From positions 1,364,001-1,428,000 of the forward strand of contig NZ_CP092370.1 of the NCBI RefSeq assembly GCF_028473145.1: a DNA stretch of 64,000 bases, read 5' to 3'. Within the stretch, counting starts at the first letter, position 1, and each line of letters opens with the position of its first letter. Origin of the DNA: Flavobacterium sp. CBA20B-1. GTDB taxonomy: Bacteria > Bacteroidota > Bacteroidia > Flavobacteriales > Flavobacteriaceae. A program made the position numbers and the translations under genes. Below are positions 28,884-39,063 of the stretch, one piece after another. Below the pieces are notes generated by a model that was given only the letters and a program-made list of their open reading frames with translations, did not search any database and was not told the origin of the DNA.

Positions 28884-30497
28884 TTAATAACCAGGGTTTT
28901 GAACCATATTAGGGTTTGAAACCATTTCCGATCTAGGAATTGGCATTGTTAACTTCGTGCTAGTTGCAGGTAAGTTACAAGCATTTGTAGAAGCACAATC
29001 TTGTGGATCACGTACAAATCCAGGAGAACCTGCACGAACACCCAAACGCTTCATGTCTAAGTAGCGATGTCCTTCAAAAGCAAACTCTACTCTACGCTCT
29101 TCTAAAATACGAGCGAAAGCCGCTTGTTGTGTTGAAAAATTTGTTGGCATAGACAAAGGTGTACTATCCATACTTAAATTTCTATTTACACGAATGTTGT
29201 AGATAATTGACTCCACATTACTGAAATCATTAAGAGCAACTGTACCTGTAAGCTGTCCTTCAAAAGCACGCTTTTCCGCTAGAGACAACAACATATCAGT
29301 AAAACGGAACATCCAAAGACTATTCATTAAAGGTCTATTCGGAATTCCAGAATATTTGCCAATATATAGCAAATCGTTTGCTCGATATTGATCTTGTGAT
29401 AAAGAAGCATAATTAGTTGCCACTTGGGAAGTATTAAATACGTTAACTAAATAACGTGCTTCTAATCTATCAGAACTATATGGTGTTCCTTGTTTTGCTG
29501 GCTCTAATTTATCTAATTCATTATATAATGAACGTCCCATTTCCATATATGGAGCCTCTCCAACTTCAGCAGGATACCATGCAGATGCTACACCAGATTG
29601 CACTGTTCCTTGAGTTGAAACCCTATTTAATTTAAAAATTCCTTCATTAAAATCAGCACCTGATGCACTCTCACCAAACATACCGATATAAGTAATTACA
29701 TCTGCTATAGATTTGTTAGCGGCTACCTTGTTGAAAGATATTTCTAATTTATTATAAGAGTCAGCAGTTTGCAACATCGAATACATTTTTATCAAAATAG
29801 ATTCAACCATTTCATTAGTTACATAACCACTACCTGACATGTTTCCACCAGGAGAAATATTTCCCGGAGTACCATCAGTATTTACAACAAGTGCTTTAGC
29901 ATCTGCAATATCTTTTTCAATAAAAGCAACGATTTCTGCTACAGTAGATCGTTTCTCAAAACGTGTATAATCATCTGTTTGTAAAAAGTCAAACTTTATT
30001 ACAGACAAACCATTAGGATTGGTATAGTCAGGAGTAAAAAATGCAAATAACTTATAATGACAGTACGCTCTAAGAACTAATGCGTGTGCCTTATGCTGTT
30101 TAAGCTCAGCAGTTTCAGCATCAGGGAGTAACAGCATTTCATCGATACGACTAAGTATTCTGTTTACACGGTTAACTACTCCGTAATAACTTCCCCAAAT
30201 CGCTTGGACATCGTCATTTCCGGCTTGTAATAAAAATGTATAGCTACCGTCGTTAATACCTTGTCCGGCATTTCCAACACCCACACCTAATTCATCTGTA
30301 AAATAAGAATCAAAATTTATTTCAGACTCGCCAGGAAATTGTGCGTATACATATCTTAAACCCTTACCAATATCATTTGCATCTCTAAAAACATCGCTTT
30401 CTTCAGTAACAACTCCAGCCTGCTCTATATCGTAAGCATCGGAACAACCTGCTAAAAAAGCAGATGCTAACAATGCAGTTAAAAATATTTTTCTCAT
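28884..30497 (-). CDS. SusD/RagB family nutrient-binding outer-membrane lipoprotein
   Basis: This has 537 residues from the MRKIFLTALL start; another ATG lies two codons upstream. The lipobox LAGC gives Cys18 as the lipidated residue. The body has the helical TPR-type SusD fold, and the C-terminus RRVEFAFEGHRYLDMKRLG is diagnostic of the family. SusD proteins lid the SusC channel and capture glycans or peptides. The gene lies 12 nt after the susC-like stop. No glycoside hydrolase is nearby, so the substrate is open and a peptide is possible. Confidence 0.93.
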   Translation of the reverse strand: MRKIFLTALLASAFLAGCSDAYDIEQAGVVTEESDVFRDANDIGKGLRYVYAQFPGESEINFDSYFTDELGVGVGNAGQGINDGSYTFLLQAGNDDVQAIWGSYYGVVNRVNRILSRIDEMLLLPDAETAELKQHKAHALVLRAYCHYKLFAFFTPDYTNPNGLSVIKFDFLQTDDYTRFEKRSTVAEIVAFIEKDIADAKALVVNTDGTPGNISPGGNMSGSGYVTNEMVESILIKMYSMLQTADSYNKLEISFNKVAANKSIADVITYIGMFGESASGADFNEGIFKLNRVSTQGTVQSGVASAWYPAEVGEAPYMEMGRSLYNELDKLEPAKQGTPYSSDRLEARYLVNVFNTSQVATNYASLSQDQYRANDLLYIGKYSGIPNRPLMNSLWMFRFTDMLLSLAEKRAFEGQLTGTVALNDFSNVESIIYNIRVNRNLSMDSTPLSMPTNFSTQQAAFARILEERRVEFAFEGHRYLDMKRLGVRAGSPGFVRDPQDCASTNACNLPATSTKLTMPIPRSEMVSNPNMVQNPGY

Positions 30498-30509
30498 AAT
30501 CATTTATTA

Positions 30510-33500
30510 TTAAAATTGAACTTCTACACCGAAAGAAACTGTTCTTGGTGTTGGATATTGTCCATAATCAACAGATCTTGAACTTTCAGCATCCCATCCT
30601 CTCCATTTAGTCCAAGTGTATAAGTTCTCAGCTTGTGCAAAAACTCTTAAACCACTCAACTTCATAAAACCAAGATCTTTAGGATTAAAGTTGTAACCTA
30701 ACGTTACGAATCTTAATCTTAGGTAAGATGCATCTTGTAAATAGAATGATGAACCTGAACCGTAAGAGAAATTCGATCCTGTTAATGCAGGGAAACTTGC
30801 ATCTCTGTTATCAGGTGTCCAATAATCACGTAAATCATTCGTTAAATTATTTTGTTTAATCAAAGTAGGTGCTGTAAAGAAATAATACTCATTATCGTAT
30901 CTCCATGCATCTAGTGCATAAGTAAAGTCAGCTGTTAAGAACCAGCCCTTATGTGTAAAGTCTAATCCAAAACCACCTTGATAAATTGGCATTGCAGATT
31001 TATTTAACCATTGGAAATCTCCATCATTTGGCTCTTCTGTAACACCACCATCTCTACTACGGAACATCATGTTACCGTTATCAGGATTAATTCCTAGATA
31101 TTCTGCCATATAAAATTCATTAAACATGTGTCCTTCACGGTAACCTACTAGACTTCCGTCCCAATAAGTACCATCTTCAGTTGGAATTTCTAACACTTCG
31201 TTTTTGTTATAAGCACCAACTAATCTCAAAGTTAACTTAGTATTTGTTTCATCTTTACGAATCAAATCCCCTGCAATGTTTACTTCAACACCATCATTTT
31301 TCATAGAACCAAAGTTTGCATTGATTGTAGAAGATCCGTTAATCGCAGAAATTGGTGTATCAAGATACAAATCATCTGTTTGTTTTCTATACACATCTAC
31401 ACTACCTCTTAAACGATTATTCCATACACCAAAATCTACACCAATATTTGCTTGCGTAATAACTTCCCATTGTAAGTTTCTATTAGGTAAACCAGTTAAA
31501 GCTAAGCCCAACTCTTCATTATAACCAACACCTGAAGCATAACGTGTGTCATATAAATGAGCAGCACCAAATAAACCAGTATTCAAGATATCTTGGTTAC
31601 CAGATGTACCATATGAACCTCTTAATTTTAGAGTATTGATAGCAGAATCTTTCATAAAAGCTTCATTGCTAATATTCCAACGTCCTGCCACTGACCAGAA
31701 TGTTCCCCAACGGTTATCATCTGTAAAACGGAAAGAAGCATCACGACGAATTGTAGCATCTAAACCATAACGTCTGTCATAGTCGTAACTAGCTGTTCCA
31801 AAATATGAGAACAAACCTGCATCTTGTCTAGATAAACCAGCTGTCGGAGCATATAATTGATAATTAACTGCACTACCTACCCAACCGGTATAACCACCAT
31901 CTGACCAAAAGATCGGATCAAAACCTTGTTTACTGATACTACTTGATCTAAAGTGTGCTTTTACATATTCTACAAATGCCGCAGCTGTTACTTTATGTAC
32001 CTCATTAAAGGTATTTTCATAACGTAAATTTGTATTTGTTGTAAAAATCATACGCTCTTCTTTGATATCACCAACACGTCCAAAAAACTCTCTATTCTGT
32101 GGGACACCAAATAAATACTCATTAAAAGCATCATATCTCGTCCAACTGTTTTGATTGATATTTTGGTAATCTACACCTGATTGATTAGATAATTTAAAGT
32201 GATCGCTTAATTTATAAGAAATATTACCATTAACTAATAATTTTAACTCATTTTGACCAAAACCAGTAGTATTTAATTTATCTAACAAGAATAAAGGCAT
32301 ACCGTCAGATATACCGACACGTCCATTTCTATAGTCATCATACAAATTAAAGCCATTTGAGTAGTTGTTTGGATTCAAATATGGTAAAGATTGAAATGCA
32401 CCTAAAAAGTAATTTTGGTTTACACCATTACTACCTGCAGAATTTTCCATGTTTGATTTTGAATAATTTGCATTAAAAGTAGTACCATAAGTTAATCTTC
32501 CTGAATTATTTTTACCATCTAAATTCGTTCTTAAGTTGAAACGCTTTAAATCAGTATTTTTCAAAATACCTCCAAATTCAGAGTAACCTACTGATGTAAA
32601 CGTTGAAAGGTTTTTAGCACCAGCACTAAAAGTAACAGTATGCGTTTGTTGAATAGCATCGTTAAAGAATACATCCGTCCATTTAGTATCGATAGCTCGC
32701 TGAGCAGCTGTTAAATTAGAACCAATACCTGGATAATAACCTCTTGCAGTACGAACGAAATCATCATACTCTGCAGTATTCATCAAGTTATACTGGTTTC
32801 TTTGAATAGATGAAACCCCAGTAGTTCCGATATATCGGATACTTAAATCAGATTCAAAAGAACCTCTTTTAGTGGTAATAACAATTACACCATTTGCTCC
32901 ACGGTTACCGTAGATAGCTGTTGCACCAGCATCCTTCAAAATATCCACACGATCAATTTCGTTAGGGTTCAATGAACGGAAACGATTTGATGACATTGGA
33001 ATACCATCGATTACATACAAAGGTTCTGTTGAACCATTAATTGATCCAGGACCACGTAATGTAACCTGACTCGTAGCACCGGGTTGACCAGAACCTGTCA
33101 TAATGTTCAAACCAGGCACCTGACCTTGTAATGTTTGAATAATCGAAGCATTAGGACGACCTTCAATTGTCTTAGAAGTTACAGAGGATACTGCATTAGC
33201 GTTTTCTTCTTTAGATGTTGTTCTGTAAATATCAACAACTAAACCAGGGCCTAAATCTGTAAAATCGGCTTCAATTAAAGTTACGTTTAAGATGTTTGAA
33301 TCTGAAACGGTAACGGTTGCGGGCTTATATCCTTCGTAATTTACTTGAATTCTATCGCCCTTTTTAAGTGATAATGTATATTCCCCTTCTAAATTTGTAT
33401 CAGTACCTAATTTAGTACCAACTATCATTACAGTAGCCCCGGGAATTGGGTCACCGTATTCTGTCCTTACAACTCCAGTCACTTGCTTTTGTGCAAAACC

Positions 33501-33557
33501 TACTTGCATCATTAAAGCAAAGAACAGAGTTAAAATCCAAGTAAACTTTGATCTCAT
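30510..33557 (-). CDS. SusC/RagA family TonB-linked outer-membrane transporter
   Basis: This has 1015 residues. A signal peptide ends near GFAQ, then comes a carboxypeptidase-regulatory-like domain (about 24-100), a TonB plug with LRGPGSINGSTEPLYVIDG and GATAIYGNRGANGVIVITTKRG, and a large barrel ending VSFGVEVQF. SusC proteins import oligomers together with a SusD lipoprotein, here encoded directly downstream. There is no N-terminal STN signalling domain, so there is no sign of linked anti-sigma control. Confidence 0.95.
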   Translation of the reverse strand: MRSKFTWILTLFFALMMQVGFAQKQVTGVVRTEYGDPIPGATVMIVGTKLGTDTNLEGEYTLSLKKGDRIQVNYEGYKPATVTVSDSNILNVTLIEADFTDLGPGLVVDIYRTTSKEENANAVSSVTSKTIEGRPNASIIQTLQGQVPGLNIMTGSGQPGATSQVTLRGPGSINGSTEPLYVIDGIPMSSNRFRSLNPNEIDRVDILKDAGATAIYGNRGANGVIVITTKRGSFESDLSIRYIGTTGVSSIQRNQYNLMNTAEYDDFVRTARGYYPGIGSNLTAAQRAIDTKWTDVFFNDAIQQTHTVTFSAGAKNLSTFTSVGYSEFGGILKNTDLKRFNLRTNLDGKNNSGRLTYGTTFNANYSKSNMENSAGSNGVNQNYFLGAFQSLPYLNPNNYSNGFNLYDDYRNGRVGISDGMPLFLLDKLNTTGFGQNELKLLVNGNISYKLSDHFKLSNQSGVDYQNINQNSWTRYDAFNEYLFGVPQNREFFGRVGDIKEERMIFTTNTNLRYENTFNEVHKVTAAAFVEYVKAHFRSSSISKQGFDPIFWSDGGYTGWVGSAVNYQLYAPTAGLSRQDAGLFSYFGTASYDYDRRYGLDATIRRDASFRFTDDNRWGTFWSVAGRWNISNEAFMKDSAINTLKLRGSYGTSGNQDILNTGLFGAAHLYDTRYASGVGYNEELGLALTGLPNRNLQWEVITQANIGVDFGVWNNRLRGSVDVYRKQTDDLYLDTPISAINGSSTINANFGSMKNDGVEVNIAGDLIRKDETNTKLTLRLVGAYNKNEVLEIPTEDGTYWDGSLVGYREGHMFNEFYMAEYLGINPDNGNMMFRSRDGGVTEEPNDGDFQWLNKSAMPIYQGGFGLDFTHKGWFLTADFTYALDAWRYDNEYYFFTAPTLIKQNNLTNDLRDYWTPDNRDASFPALTGSNFSYGSGSSFYLQDASYLRLRFVTLGYNFNPKDLGFMKLSGLRVFAQAENLYTWTKWRGWDAESSRSVDYGQYPTPRTVSFGVEVQF

Positions 33558-33585
33558 ATTAATTTAATTTGAATTAGTTTAAGTA

Positions 33586-33615
33586 CAAAACTAATCCTTT
33601 TTTATATAATAACAA
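33586..33615 (-). promoter_or_regulatory. Promoter of the susCD pair
   Basis: On the minus strand TTTG (ending at 33613), a 19-nt spacer and TAGTTTTG (33593-33586) give an excellent match to the Bacteroidota vegetative promoter. It is the clearest promoter in the window and predicts a leader of about 20-25 nt. Confidence 0.75.
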
Positions 33616-33632
33616 ATTTTTAACACATAAAA

Positions 33633-33662
33633 AAGAGAGAATTGTTGTAACAATTCTCTCTT
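33633..33662 (-). terminator. Terminator after the subtilase gene
   Basis: A 14-bp perfect inverted repeat, AAGAGAGAATTGTT/AACAATTCTCTCTT, runs into TTTTTATG on the minus strand. It separates the protease gene from susCD. Confidence 0.9.
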
Positions 33663-33685
33663 CTATTTAAAACAATAGCTAATAA

Positions 33686-35734
33686 TTATTTTTTAATGAA
33701 CTTATAGCTTTGTTGGATATTCTCTTTTGAAATCTTAATCATATAAATTCCAGTGTTTAATTCAGATACATCTAGATTTACATTATTTGTAGTAAATTCC
33801 ATATTAAATTCTTTCACTTTTTTACCACTTACATCAAATATAGCAATATTAGCATTTTTAAGCGTTTGCAAATCACCTTCAATATTTAATTGTGTATTAA
33901 CAGGGTTTGGATAAAGCGTCAGGTTGTTCAATACTTCATTTTCTAAAGAAACTGTACCATCAGTTGCAGGCATAATTCCTCCAGCTCCAGAAATAATTAA
34001 TGAGTACTCTTGCATACCTCCTTGTAGTGTACCTTTATGCGAAACAATTAATTTGTAATTACCTGCTGCTGCATTTTGTGGTTCAATTTTTTCAATATTA
34101 TCTCTAGCATTATCCACAAGACGAGTTGCTATATTAGATGACGTATGCGAAATCCCCATGTTTTGAACTAATGACCAAGGATAATAGGTTTGATTTGTAT
34201 CCATATTGATTAATCGCAAATCCAAATCATTCACTAGTTTTTTTATGTTTAAATTAGATGTTGAACTTGGCGTTACCGTACCTGCAGGATCATTCCATGC
34301 AATTGTAGCAACCAATGGTTCTACTCCATCATAAGAAAACTCATACTCAAAAGTTGTTCCTTGCGCAATCTCAAACTCTTCAAATATAGCGGTACCAGCT
34401 TTTGCTTCATCTATAATCTCTACGCCTTTTGCCGCATCAATCAGCCCCCAACCAAACATAAAATCAGGTCCTACTGACGGTCCTGTTTCTCTGGCAGTAT
34501 GCGCCATCAACGCGCGAACAGATGCCGATTTCATATACTTTGTTCTAACTTCGTTATGATAACCTTGCCACAAAGTAAACACACCCGTTACTGCTGGAGC
34601 AGCCATTGATGTACCGCTTTTAATAGAGGTATCCGCCAGCCCAGAATTATCAGTAGACTTCACATTTACACCTTTTGCCGAAATATCAGGTTTAATTCTA
34701 AAATCATCTGTTGGACCGTAGTTACTAAAACTAGACATAAATGGCCCTACGCCTGCTACACTAACAACAGACGTTGCCCCCGTAATTCCTGAAAAATCTT
34801 CTGTACCTTGAGTAGCAGCAACTACAACTATATTTTTAGAAACCCCTGCTTGACTTAATAAATCTTTACCATTTGGTTGAGATGGATTAAAATTAGCATC
34901 TCTATCATTTCCTGCGGCGAATACTATCGTATAATAAGGTGCATTATTGGCTAATTCATCATAATCTCTAGCTCGTGAATTATATTGACCAAAAATTGAT
35001 GCTGATGCACCTGATTGTGAAAAATTAAGACCGTAAGAGTGATTAGACACATAGATAGGATTAACCAATGTAGTTGCAGCACTAGTCATAGCAGGGATAT
35101 CATTAACATTTATGCCGTTATATGCATGTATTATCGCCTCGTAAGCAAATCCTTTTGCTGTATTATCTCCAAATTCTCCTGCAGCAACAGTACCTGCTAC
35201 GTGAGCAGCATGAGATCTTCCCTCTGCACTAGATCCATTATTGGCGTTATTTTTTATTTGATAACGCCCCCCTGTGAAAGCTACGTGATTTGGTAAGCCA
35301 GCACCACCGTCCCAAACTCCAGTAATCATTCCTGCACCTTCAATACCAGCAGCATGTAGCGGCTTAGCATTAGCTGTTTGTAAAGAACTAGCGACAGCTG
35401 AATTATTAAAATACATATTTTCAGACCCTTCTACATTATATGTAGTATTATAGATTAGCCCTCCTGTTTCTTCATCGTAGCCAAATAGAGCAAAAGCATT
35501 GCCGTCTTTTTCACCAGAAATAGGTTTCCCTTCACTCCTTGCTATCTCTACTGCCTTTTGATAATTCACCTCATATTCCATTGCTTTTTCCTGAGCAAAC
35601 TTTTTTAAGTACTCAATATTTGTAGCTTTTAGAACATAATCAGGCATTCTTTGCTCCTCTTGTGCTTGCACATTTGCGTTACCTAACGAAAATGCTAATA
35701 AAGCCAAAAACAACTTTGTAATTTTATTTTTCAT
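33686..35734 (-). CDS. Secreted S8 subtilisin-like protease with type IX sorting domain
   Basis: This has 682 residues: a signal peptide (about 1-24), a short propeptide-like region and the S8 catalytic domain. The catalytic triad is Asp142 (GVWDGGAG), His175 (RSHAAHVAGT) and Ser376 (SGTSMAAPAV), with the oxyanion Asn276 (AAGND). The His box has Ala-Ala where most subtilases have Gly-Thr. A P/homo-B-like beta domain follows, then a type A C-terminal sorting domain (LTLYPNPVNTQLNIEG to SYKFIKK) that directs type IX export. It is probably an extracellular peptidase, possibly supplying the adjacent SusCD. Confidence 0.93.
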   Translation of the reverse strand: MKNKITKLFLALLAFSLGNANVQAQEEQRMPDYVLKATNIEYLKKFAQEKAMEYEVNYQKAVEIARSEGKPISGEKDGNAFALFGYDEETGGLIYNTTYNVEGSENMYFNNSAVASSLQTANAKPLHAAGIEGAGMITGVWDGGAGLPNHVAFTGGRYQIKNNANNGSSAEGRSHAAHVAGTVAAGEFGDNTAKGFAYEAIIHAYNGINVNDIPAMTSAATTLVNPIYVSNHSYGLNFSQSGASASIFGQYNSRARDYDELANNAPYYTIVFAAGNDRDANFNPSQPNGKDLLSQAGVSKNIVVVAATQGTEDFSGITGATSVVSVAGVGPFMSSFSNYGPTDDFRIKPDISAKGVNVKSTDNSGLADTSIKSGTSMAAPAVTGVFTLWQGYHNEVRTKYMKSASVRALMAHTARETGPSVGPDFMFGWGLIDAAKGVEIIDEAKAGTAIFEEFEIAQGTTFEYEFSYDGVEPLVATIAWNDPAGTVTPSSTSNLNIKKLVNDLDLRLINMDTNQTYYPWSLVQNMGISHTSSNIATRLVDNARDNIEKIEPQNAAAGNYKLIVSHKGTLQGGMQEYSLIISGAGGIMPATDGTVSLENEVLNNLTLYPNPVNTQLNIEGDLQTLKNANIAIFDVSGKKVKEFNMEFTTNNVNLDVSELNTGIYMIKISKENIQQSYKFIKK

Positions 35735-35770
35735 TATATTTTAATATTAATCATAATACGTTTAACATTT

Positions 35771-35788
35771 CAAATTTATGTAATTTTG
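35771..35788. promoter_or_regulatory. Back-to-back promoter boxes between the subtilase and rnhB
   Basis: TAAATTTG on the minus strand (35778-35771) faces the subtilase, and TAATTTTG on the plus strand (35781-35788) faces rnhB. Two bases separate them. Neither has a convincing -33 element. Confidence 0.5.
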
Positions 35789-35838
35789 TTGTAATCTTTT
35801 CATTTTTATCAAATTATTGTAATATTTAACATTCTGTT

Positions 35839-36444
35839 ATGTTATTAAAAACGTTTAGCGGCTTAAAATACGAAGTTGGAACTGATGAAACTGGCAGAGG
35901 CTGTTTGGCTGGTCCGGTTACTGCTGCTGCAATACTTATCAATCCGGAATTAGAGAGTGAATTAATTAATGACTCTAAGAAATTATCAATAAATTCTAGA
36001 AATCAATTAAGACATTTTATTGAAAAACACAGTGACTGCTTTCGTATTGCGCATGTTTACGAGGATGTTATTGATGAAATTAATATTTTAAATGCATCAA
36101 TCAAAGCGATGCACTTAGCCGTTGGGCAATTACATTTTGAACCCGACTTTATTATTGTTGATGGCAATCGCTTTAAACCATATAAAGAAATTCCGCACGC
36201 TACTATTATTAAAGGTGATAGTAAATATTTAAGTATTGCGGCTGCGTCTATTTTAGCTAAAACATATCGCGATGAATATATGTTACAACTGCACGAAGAA
36301 TTCCCTATGTATGGTTGGGATAAAAATATGGGTTATCCTACTAAAAAACATCGAGAAGCTATTTTGGAATACGGCCCTTGCAAATACCACCGCAAAACAT
36401 TTCGCTTATTACCGGAACAATTGGTTTTGGATTTGAATAAATGA
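35839..36444 (+). CDS. rnhB: Ribonuclease HII
   Basis: This 201-residue enzyme cleaves the RNA strand of RNA-DNA hybrids and nicks at misincorporated ribonucleotides. The active-site acidic residues are Asp16 and Glu17 in GTDETGRG, Asp108 in IIVDGNRF and Asp127 in IIKGDSKY. The C-terminal [14 protein letters not shown] segment is typical of bacterial HII enzymes. It is a single-gene unit between divergent and convergent neighbours. Confidence 0.96.
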   Translation: MLLKTFSGLKYEVGTDETGRGCLAGPVTAAAILINPELESELINDSKKLSINSRNQLRHFIEKHSDCFRIAHVYEDVIDEINILNASIKAMHLAVGQLHFEPDFIIVDGNRFKPYKEIPHATIIKGDSKYLSIAAASILAKTYRDEYMLQLHEEFPMYGWDKNMGYPTKKHREAILEYGPCKYHRKTFRLLPEQLVLDLNK

Positions 36445-36463
36445 GGAGTGAAATTTCACTCCT
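36444..36463. terminator. Bidirectional terminator between rnhB and lipB
   Basis: A perfect 20-bp palindrome, AGGAGTGAAA/TTTCACTCCT, overlaps the last base of the rnhB stop codon. The T-run on the plus side is weak (TTATTATATTAT). Confidence 0.65.
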
Positions 36464-36470
36464 TATTATA

Positions 36471-37172
36471 TTATACAAACTCGGCTTCAAAAAGTTCTTT
36501 AAAATAATACACAATTTTTTGTTTTACGGCTTCTTCATCTACTTTTTCCACTCCCAATTCTACGTTTAAAGAAGCTACTGCTTTTCCACGGATGCCACAC
36601 GGTATGATATGATCAAAATATCCCAAATTGGTATTTACATTTAAAGCAAAACCATGCATAGTTACCCAACGCGAAGCACGCACACCCATTGCACAAATTT
36701 TGCGGGCAAAAGGAGTACCAACATCTAACCACACTCCTGTTTCTCCTTCACTGCGTTCGCCTTTCAACCCGTAATCGGCAATGGTTTTAATGATTACATC
36801 TTCCAAAAAACGTAAATATTTGTGAATATCGGTAAAAAAATTATCTAAATCTAAAATAGGATACCCCACAATTTGCCCAGGACCGTGATATGTGATATCT
36901 CCTCCCCTGTTTATTTTATAAAAAGTGGCATTTTTCTGTGCCAATTGTTCTTCATTTAACAACAAATGCGCTAAATCTCCACTTTTTCCTAAGGTATATA
37001 CATGCGGATGTTCCACAAATAAAAGGTAATTCGGTGTAGGTTGTATAGCATGTTCATTTTTACGGTTTTGCGACTTTAGATTCAGGATATTTTGAAATAA
37101 ATCCTCTTGGTAGTCCCAAGTATCCTTATAATCTTTTAAACCTAAATCTTGTATTTGAACTTGTTTATTCAT
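36471..37172 (-). CDS. lipB: Lipoyl(octanoyl) transferase
   Basis: This 233-residue enzyme moves octanoyl groups from acyl carrier protein to lipoyl domains of 2-oxoacid dehydrogenases. The start is the [13 protein letters not shown] (37172). Motifs present are [19 protein letters not shown], the Lys in [10 protein letters not shown] (about residue 158) and the catalytic Cys192 in [11 protein letters not shown]. Two TAnnTTTG-like boxes lie just upstream (37198-37191 and 37208-37201). Confidence 0.95.
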   Translation of the reverse strand: MNKQVQIQDLGLKDYKDTWDYQEDLFQNILNLKSQNRKNEHAIQPTPNYLLFVEHPHVYTLGKSGDLAHLLLNEEQLAQKNATFYKINRGGDITYHGPGQIVGYPILDLDNFFTDIHKYLRFLEDVIIKTIADYGLKGERSEGETGVWLDVGTPFARKICAMGVRASRWVTMHGFALNVNTNLGYFDHIIPCGIRGKAVASLNVELGVEKVDEEAVKQKIVYYFKELFEAEFV

Positions 37173-37241
37173 TTCGTTGAAAATTTTAGTCAAATTTAAT
37201 CAAATATAATCAACCTTTATCTTAAAAAAGATTCAAAGAAA

Positions 37242-37274
37242 TTGGTATCAAAAAACAAAAAATAATTAATTTTG
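37242..37274 (+). promoter_or_regulatory. Promoter of lysS
   Basis: TTG (37242-37244), a 22-nt spacer and TAATTTTG (37267-37274) precede the lysS ATG at 37303. Confidence 0.6.
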
Positions 37275-37302
37275 CAGATTAAATAAAGAAATTTTAATTT
37301 TT

Positions 37303-39006
37303 ATGCAACTTTCAGAACAAGAAATCATCAGAAGAGAAAAATTGAGCAAGTTACGAGCACTTGGCATCAATCCTTATCCCGCTAATTTGTTTCCGGTAAA
37401 TCATACATCGAAACAGATAAAGGACACTTTTGAAGAAGGCAAGAAGGTTGTAACTGCCGGCAGATTAATGAGTGTACGCGATCAAGGTAAAGCCAGTTTT
37501 GCAGAAATTCAAGATCAAGAAGGCAGAATACAGTTGTATTTAAACCGTGATGTGATTTGTACCGGCGAAGACAAAACATTATACAACACCGTTTTTAAAA
37601 AATTGACCGATTTAGGTGATTTTATTGGGATTGAAGGCGAATTATTTACCACACAAGTAGGTGCAAAATGTATTCGCGTTGAAAAATTTTCAATTCTTTC
37701 TAAAACCTTGCGCCCGTTGCCATTGCCAAAAACCGATGACGAAGGTAATGTGTTTGATGCCTTTACTGATCCAGAGTTGCGTTACCGCATGCGTTATGTA
37801 GATTTAATTGTAAACCCACAAAATAAAGAGATTTTTATAAAACGCACCAAATTATACAATGCTATGCGCTCGTTTTTCAACGATCGTGGCTATTTAGAAG
37901 TTGACACCCCGGTTTTACAGTCGATTCCTGGTGGTGCAGCGGCGCGTCCGTTTGTAACACATCACAATGCTTTAGACATTCCTTTGTACATGCGTATTGC
38001 CAACGAATTGTATTTAAAACGTTTAATTGTTGGTGGATTTGAAGGCGTTTACGAGTTTTCTAAAAATTTCCGAAACGAAGGAATGGACAGAACCCATAAT
38101 CCGGAATTTACAGCAATGGAAATCTACGTTGCCTATAAAGATTACAACTGGATGATGGATTTTACCGAGCAATTATTGGAACATTGTGCCATTGCTGTGA
38201 ACGGAACCAGCAAAGCGACTTTCGGAGCACACGAAATAGATTTTAAAGCACCGTACAAACGCGTAACTATGCGCCAAGCGATTATTGATTTTACTGGTTT
38301 TGATATTGATGGAAAAACCGAAGACGAAATTCGCGAAGCTGCTAAAAACATGGGAATTGCAGTTGATGATACAATGGGTAAAGGAAAATTGATTGATGAA
38401 ATTTTTGGTGAGAAATGTGAAGGAAATTATATTCAACCTACATTTATTACCGATTATCCAAAGGAAATGTCGCCTTTAACAAAAGAACATCGTGAAAATC
38501 CAGAGTTAACAGAGCGTTTTGAATTGATGGTTTGCGGTAAAGAAATCGCCAATTCGTATTCCGAATTGAACGATCCAATTGATCAGCGTGAGCGTTTTGA
38601 AGAGCAATTGAAATTGTCTGAAAAAGGCGACGACGAAGCCGGACAATTCATCGACGAAGATTTCTTGCGTGCTTTAGAATTCGGAATGCCACCAACGGGT
38701 GGTTTGGGCATAGGCATGGATCGATTGATTATGTTTTTAACTAATAATCCTTCGATACAAGAAGTGTTGTTTTTCCCACAAATGCGCCCAGAAAAAGCAG
38801 CACCGGCTTATGAATTAACCGATGAAGAAAAAATTATTCTTGCTATTTTAGAGAAAAACGAAAATAAATTGGCACTAAGCTCTTTAAAAGAACAAGCTGC
38901 TTTGAGCGGCAAAAAATGGGATAAAGCTATGAAAGCTTTAGCTTCTTACGGTTTAACCAAAGTTGTTACAGAAAACGAAGAAAAGTTTGTAACTGCGCAT
39001 TTATAG
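37303..39006 (+). CDS. lysS: Lysyl-tRNA synthetase, class II
   Basis: This has 567 residues. An N-terminal OB-fold anticodon-binding domain (about 45-150) is followed by the class II catalytic core, with PGGAAARPF, the motif 2 region FRNEGMDRTHNPEFTAMEIY and motif 3 GGLGIGMDRLIMFL. About 65 residues after motif 3 (from AYELTDEEK) form a basic helical extension that many bacterial LysS lack. I believe it is common in Flavobacteriia. It is the first plus-strand gene after lipB and ends in a strong terminator. Confidence 0.97.
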   Translation: MQLSEQEIIRREKLSKLRALGINPYPANLFPVNHTSKQIKDTFEEGKKVVTAGRLMSVRDQGKASFAEIQDQEGRIQLYLNRDVICTGEDKTLYNTVFKKLTDLGDFIGIEGELFTTQVGAKCIRVEKFSILSKTLRPLPLPKTDDEGNVFDAFTDPELRYRMRYVDLIVNPQNKEIFIKRTKLYNAMRSFFNDRGYLEVDTPVLQSIPGGAAARPFVTHHNALDIPLYMRIANELYLKRLIVGGFEGVYEFSKNFRNEGMDRTHNPEFTAMEIYVAYKDYNWMMDFTEQLLEHCAIAVNGTSKATFGAHEIDFKAPYKRVTMRQAIIDFTGFDIDGKTEDEIREAAKNMGIAVDDTMGKGKLIDEIFGEKCEGNYIQPTFITDYPKEMSPLTKEHRENPELTERFELMVCGKEIANSYSELNDPIDQRERFEEQLKLSEKGDDEAGQFIDEDFLRALEFGMPPTGGLGIGMDRLIMFLTNNPSIQEVLFFPQMRPEKAAPAYELTDEEKIILAILEKNENKLALSSLKEQAALSGKKWDKAMKALASYGLTKVVTENEEKFVTAHL

Positions 39007-39022
39007 GGATAGTTCTAGGTAC

Positions 39023-39056
39023 AAAAAAAAGCTGCTAATAAAAGCAGCTTTTTTTT
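39023..39056. terminator. Bidirectional terminator between lysS and tyrS
   Basis: AAAAAAAAGCTGCT pairs with AGCAGCTTTTTTTT around a 6-nt loop. T-runs in both directions serve the convergent lysS and tyrS genes. Confidence 0.95.
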
Positions 39057-39063
39057 ATATAAT

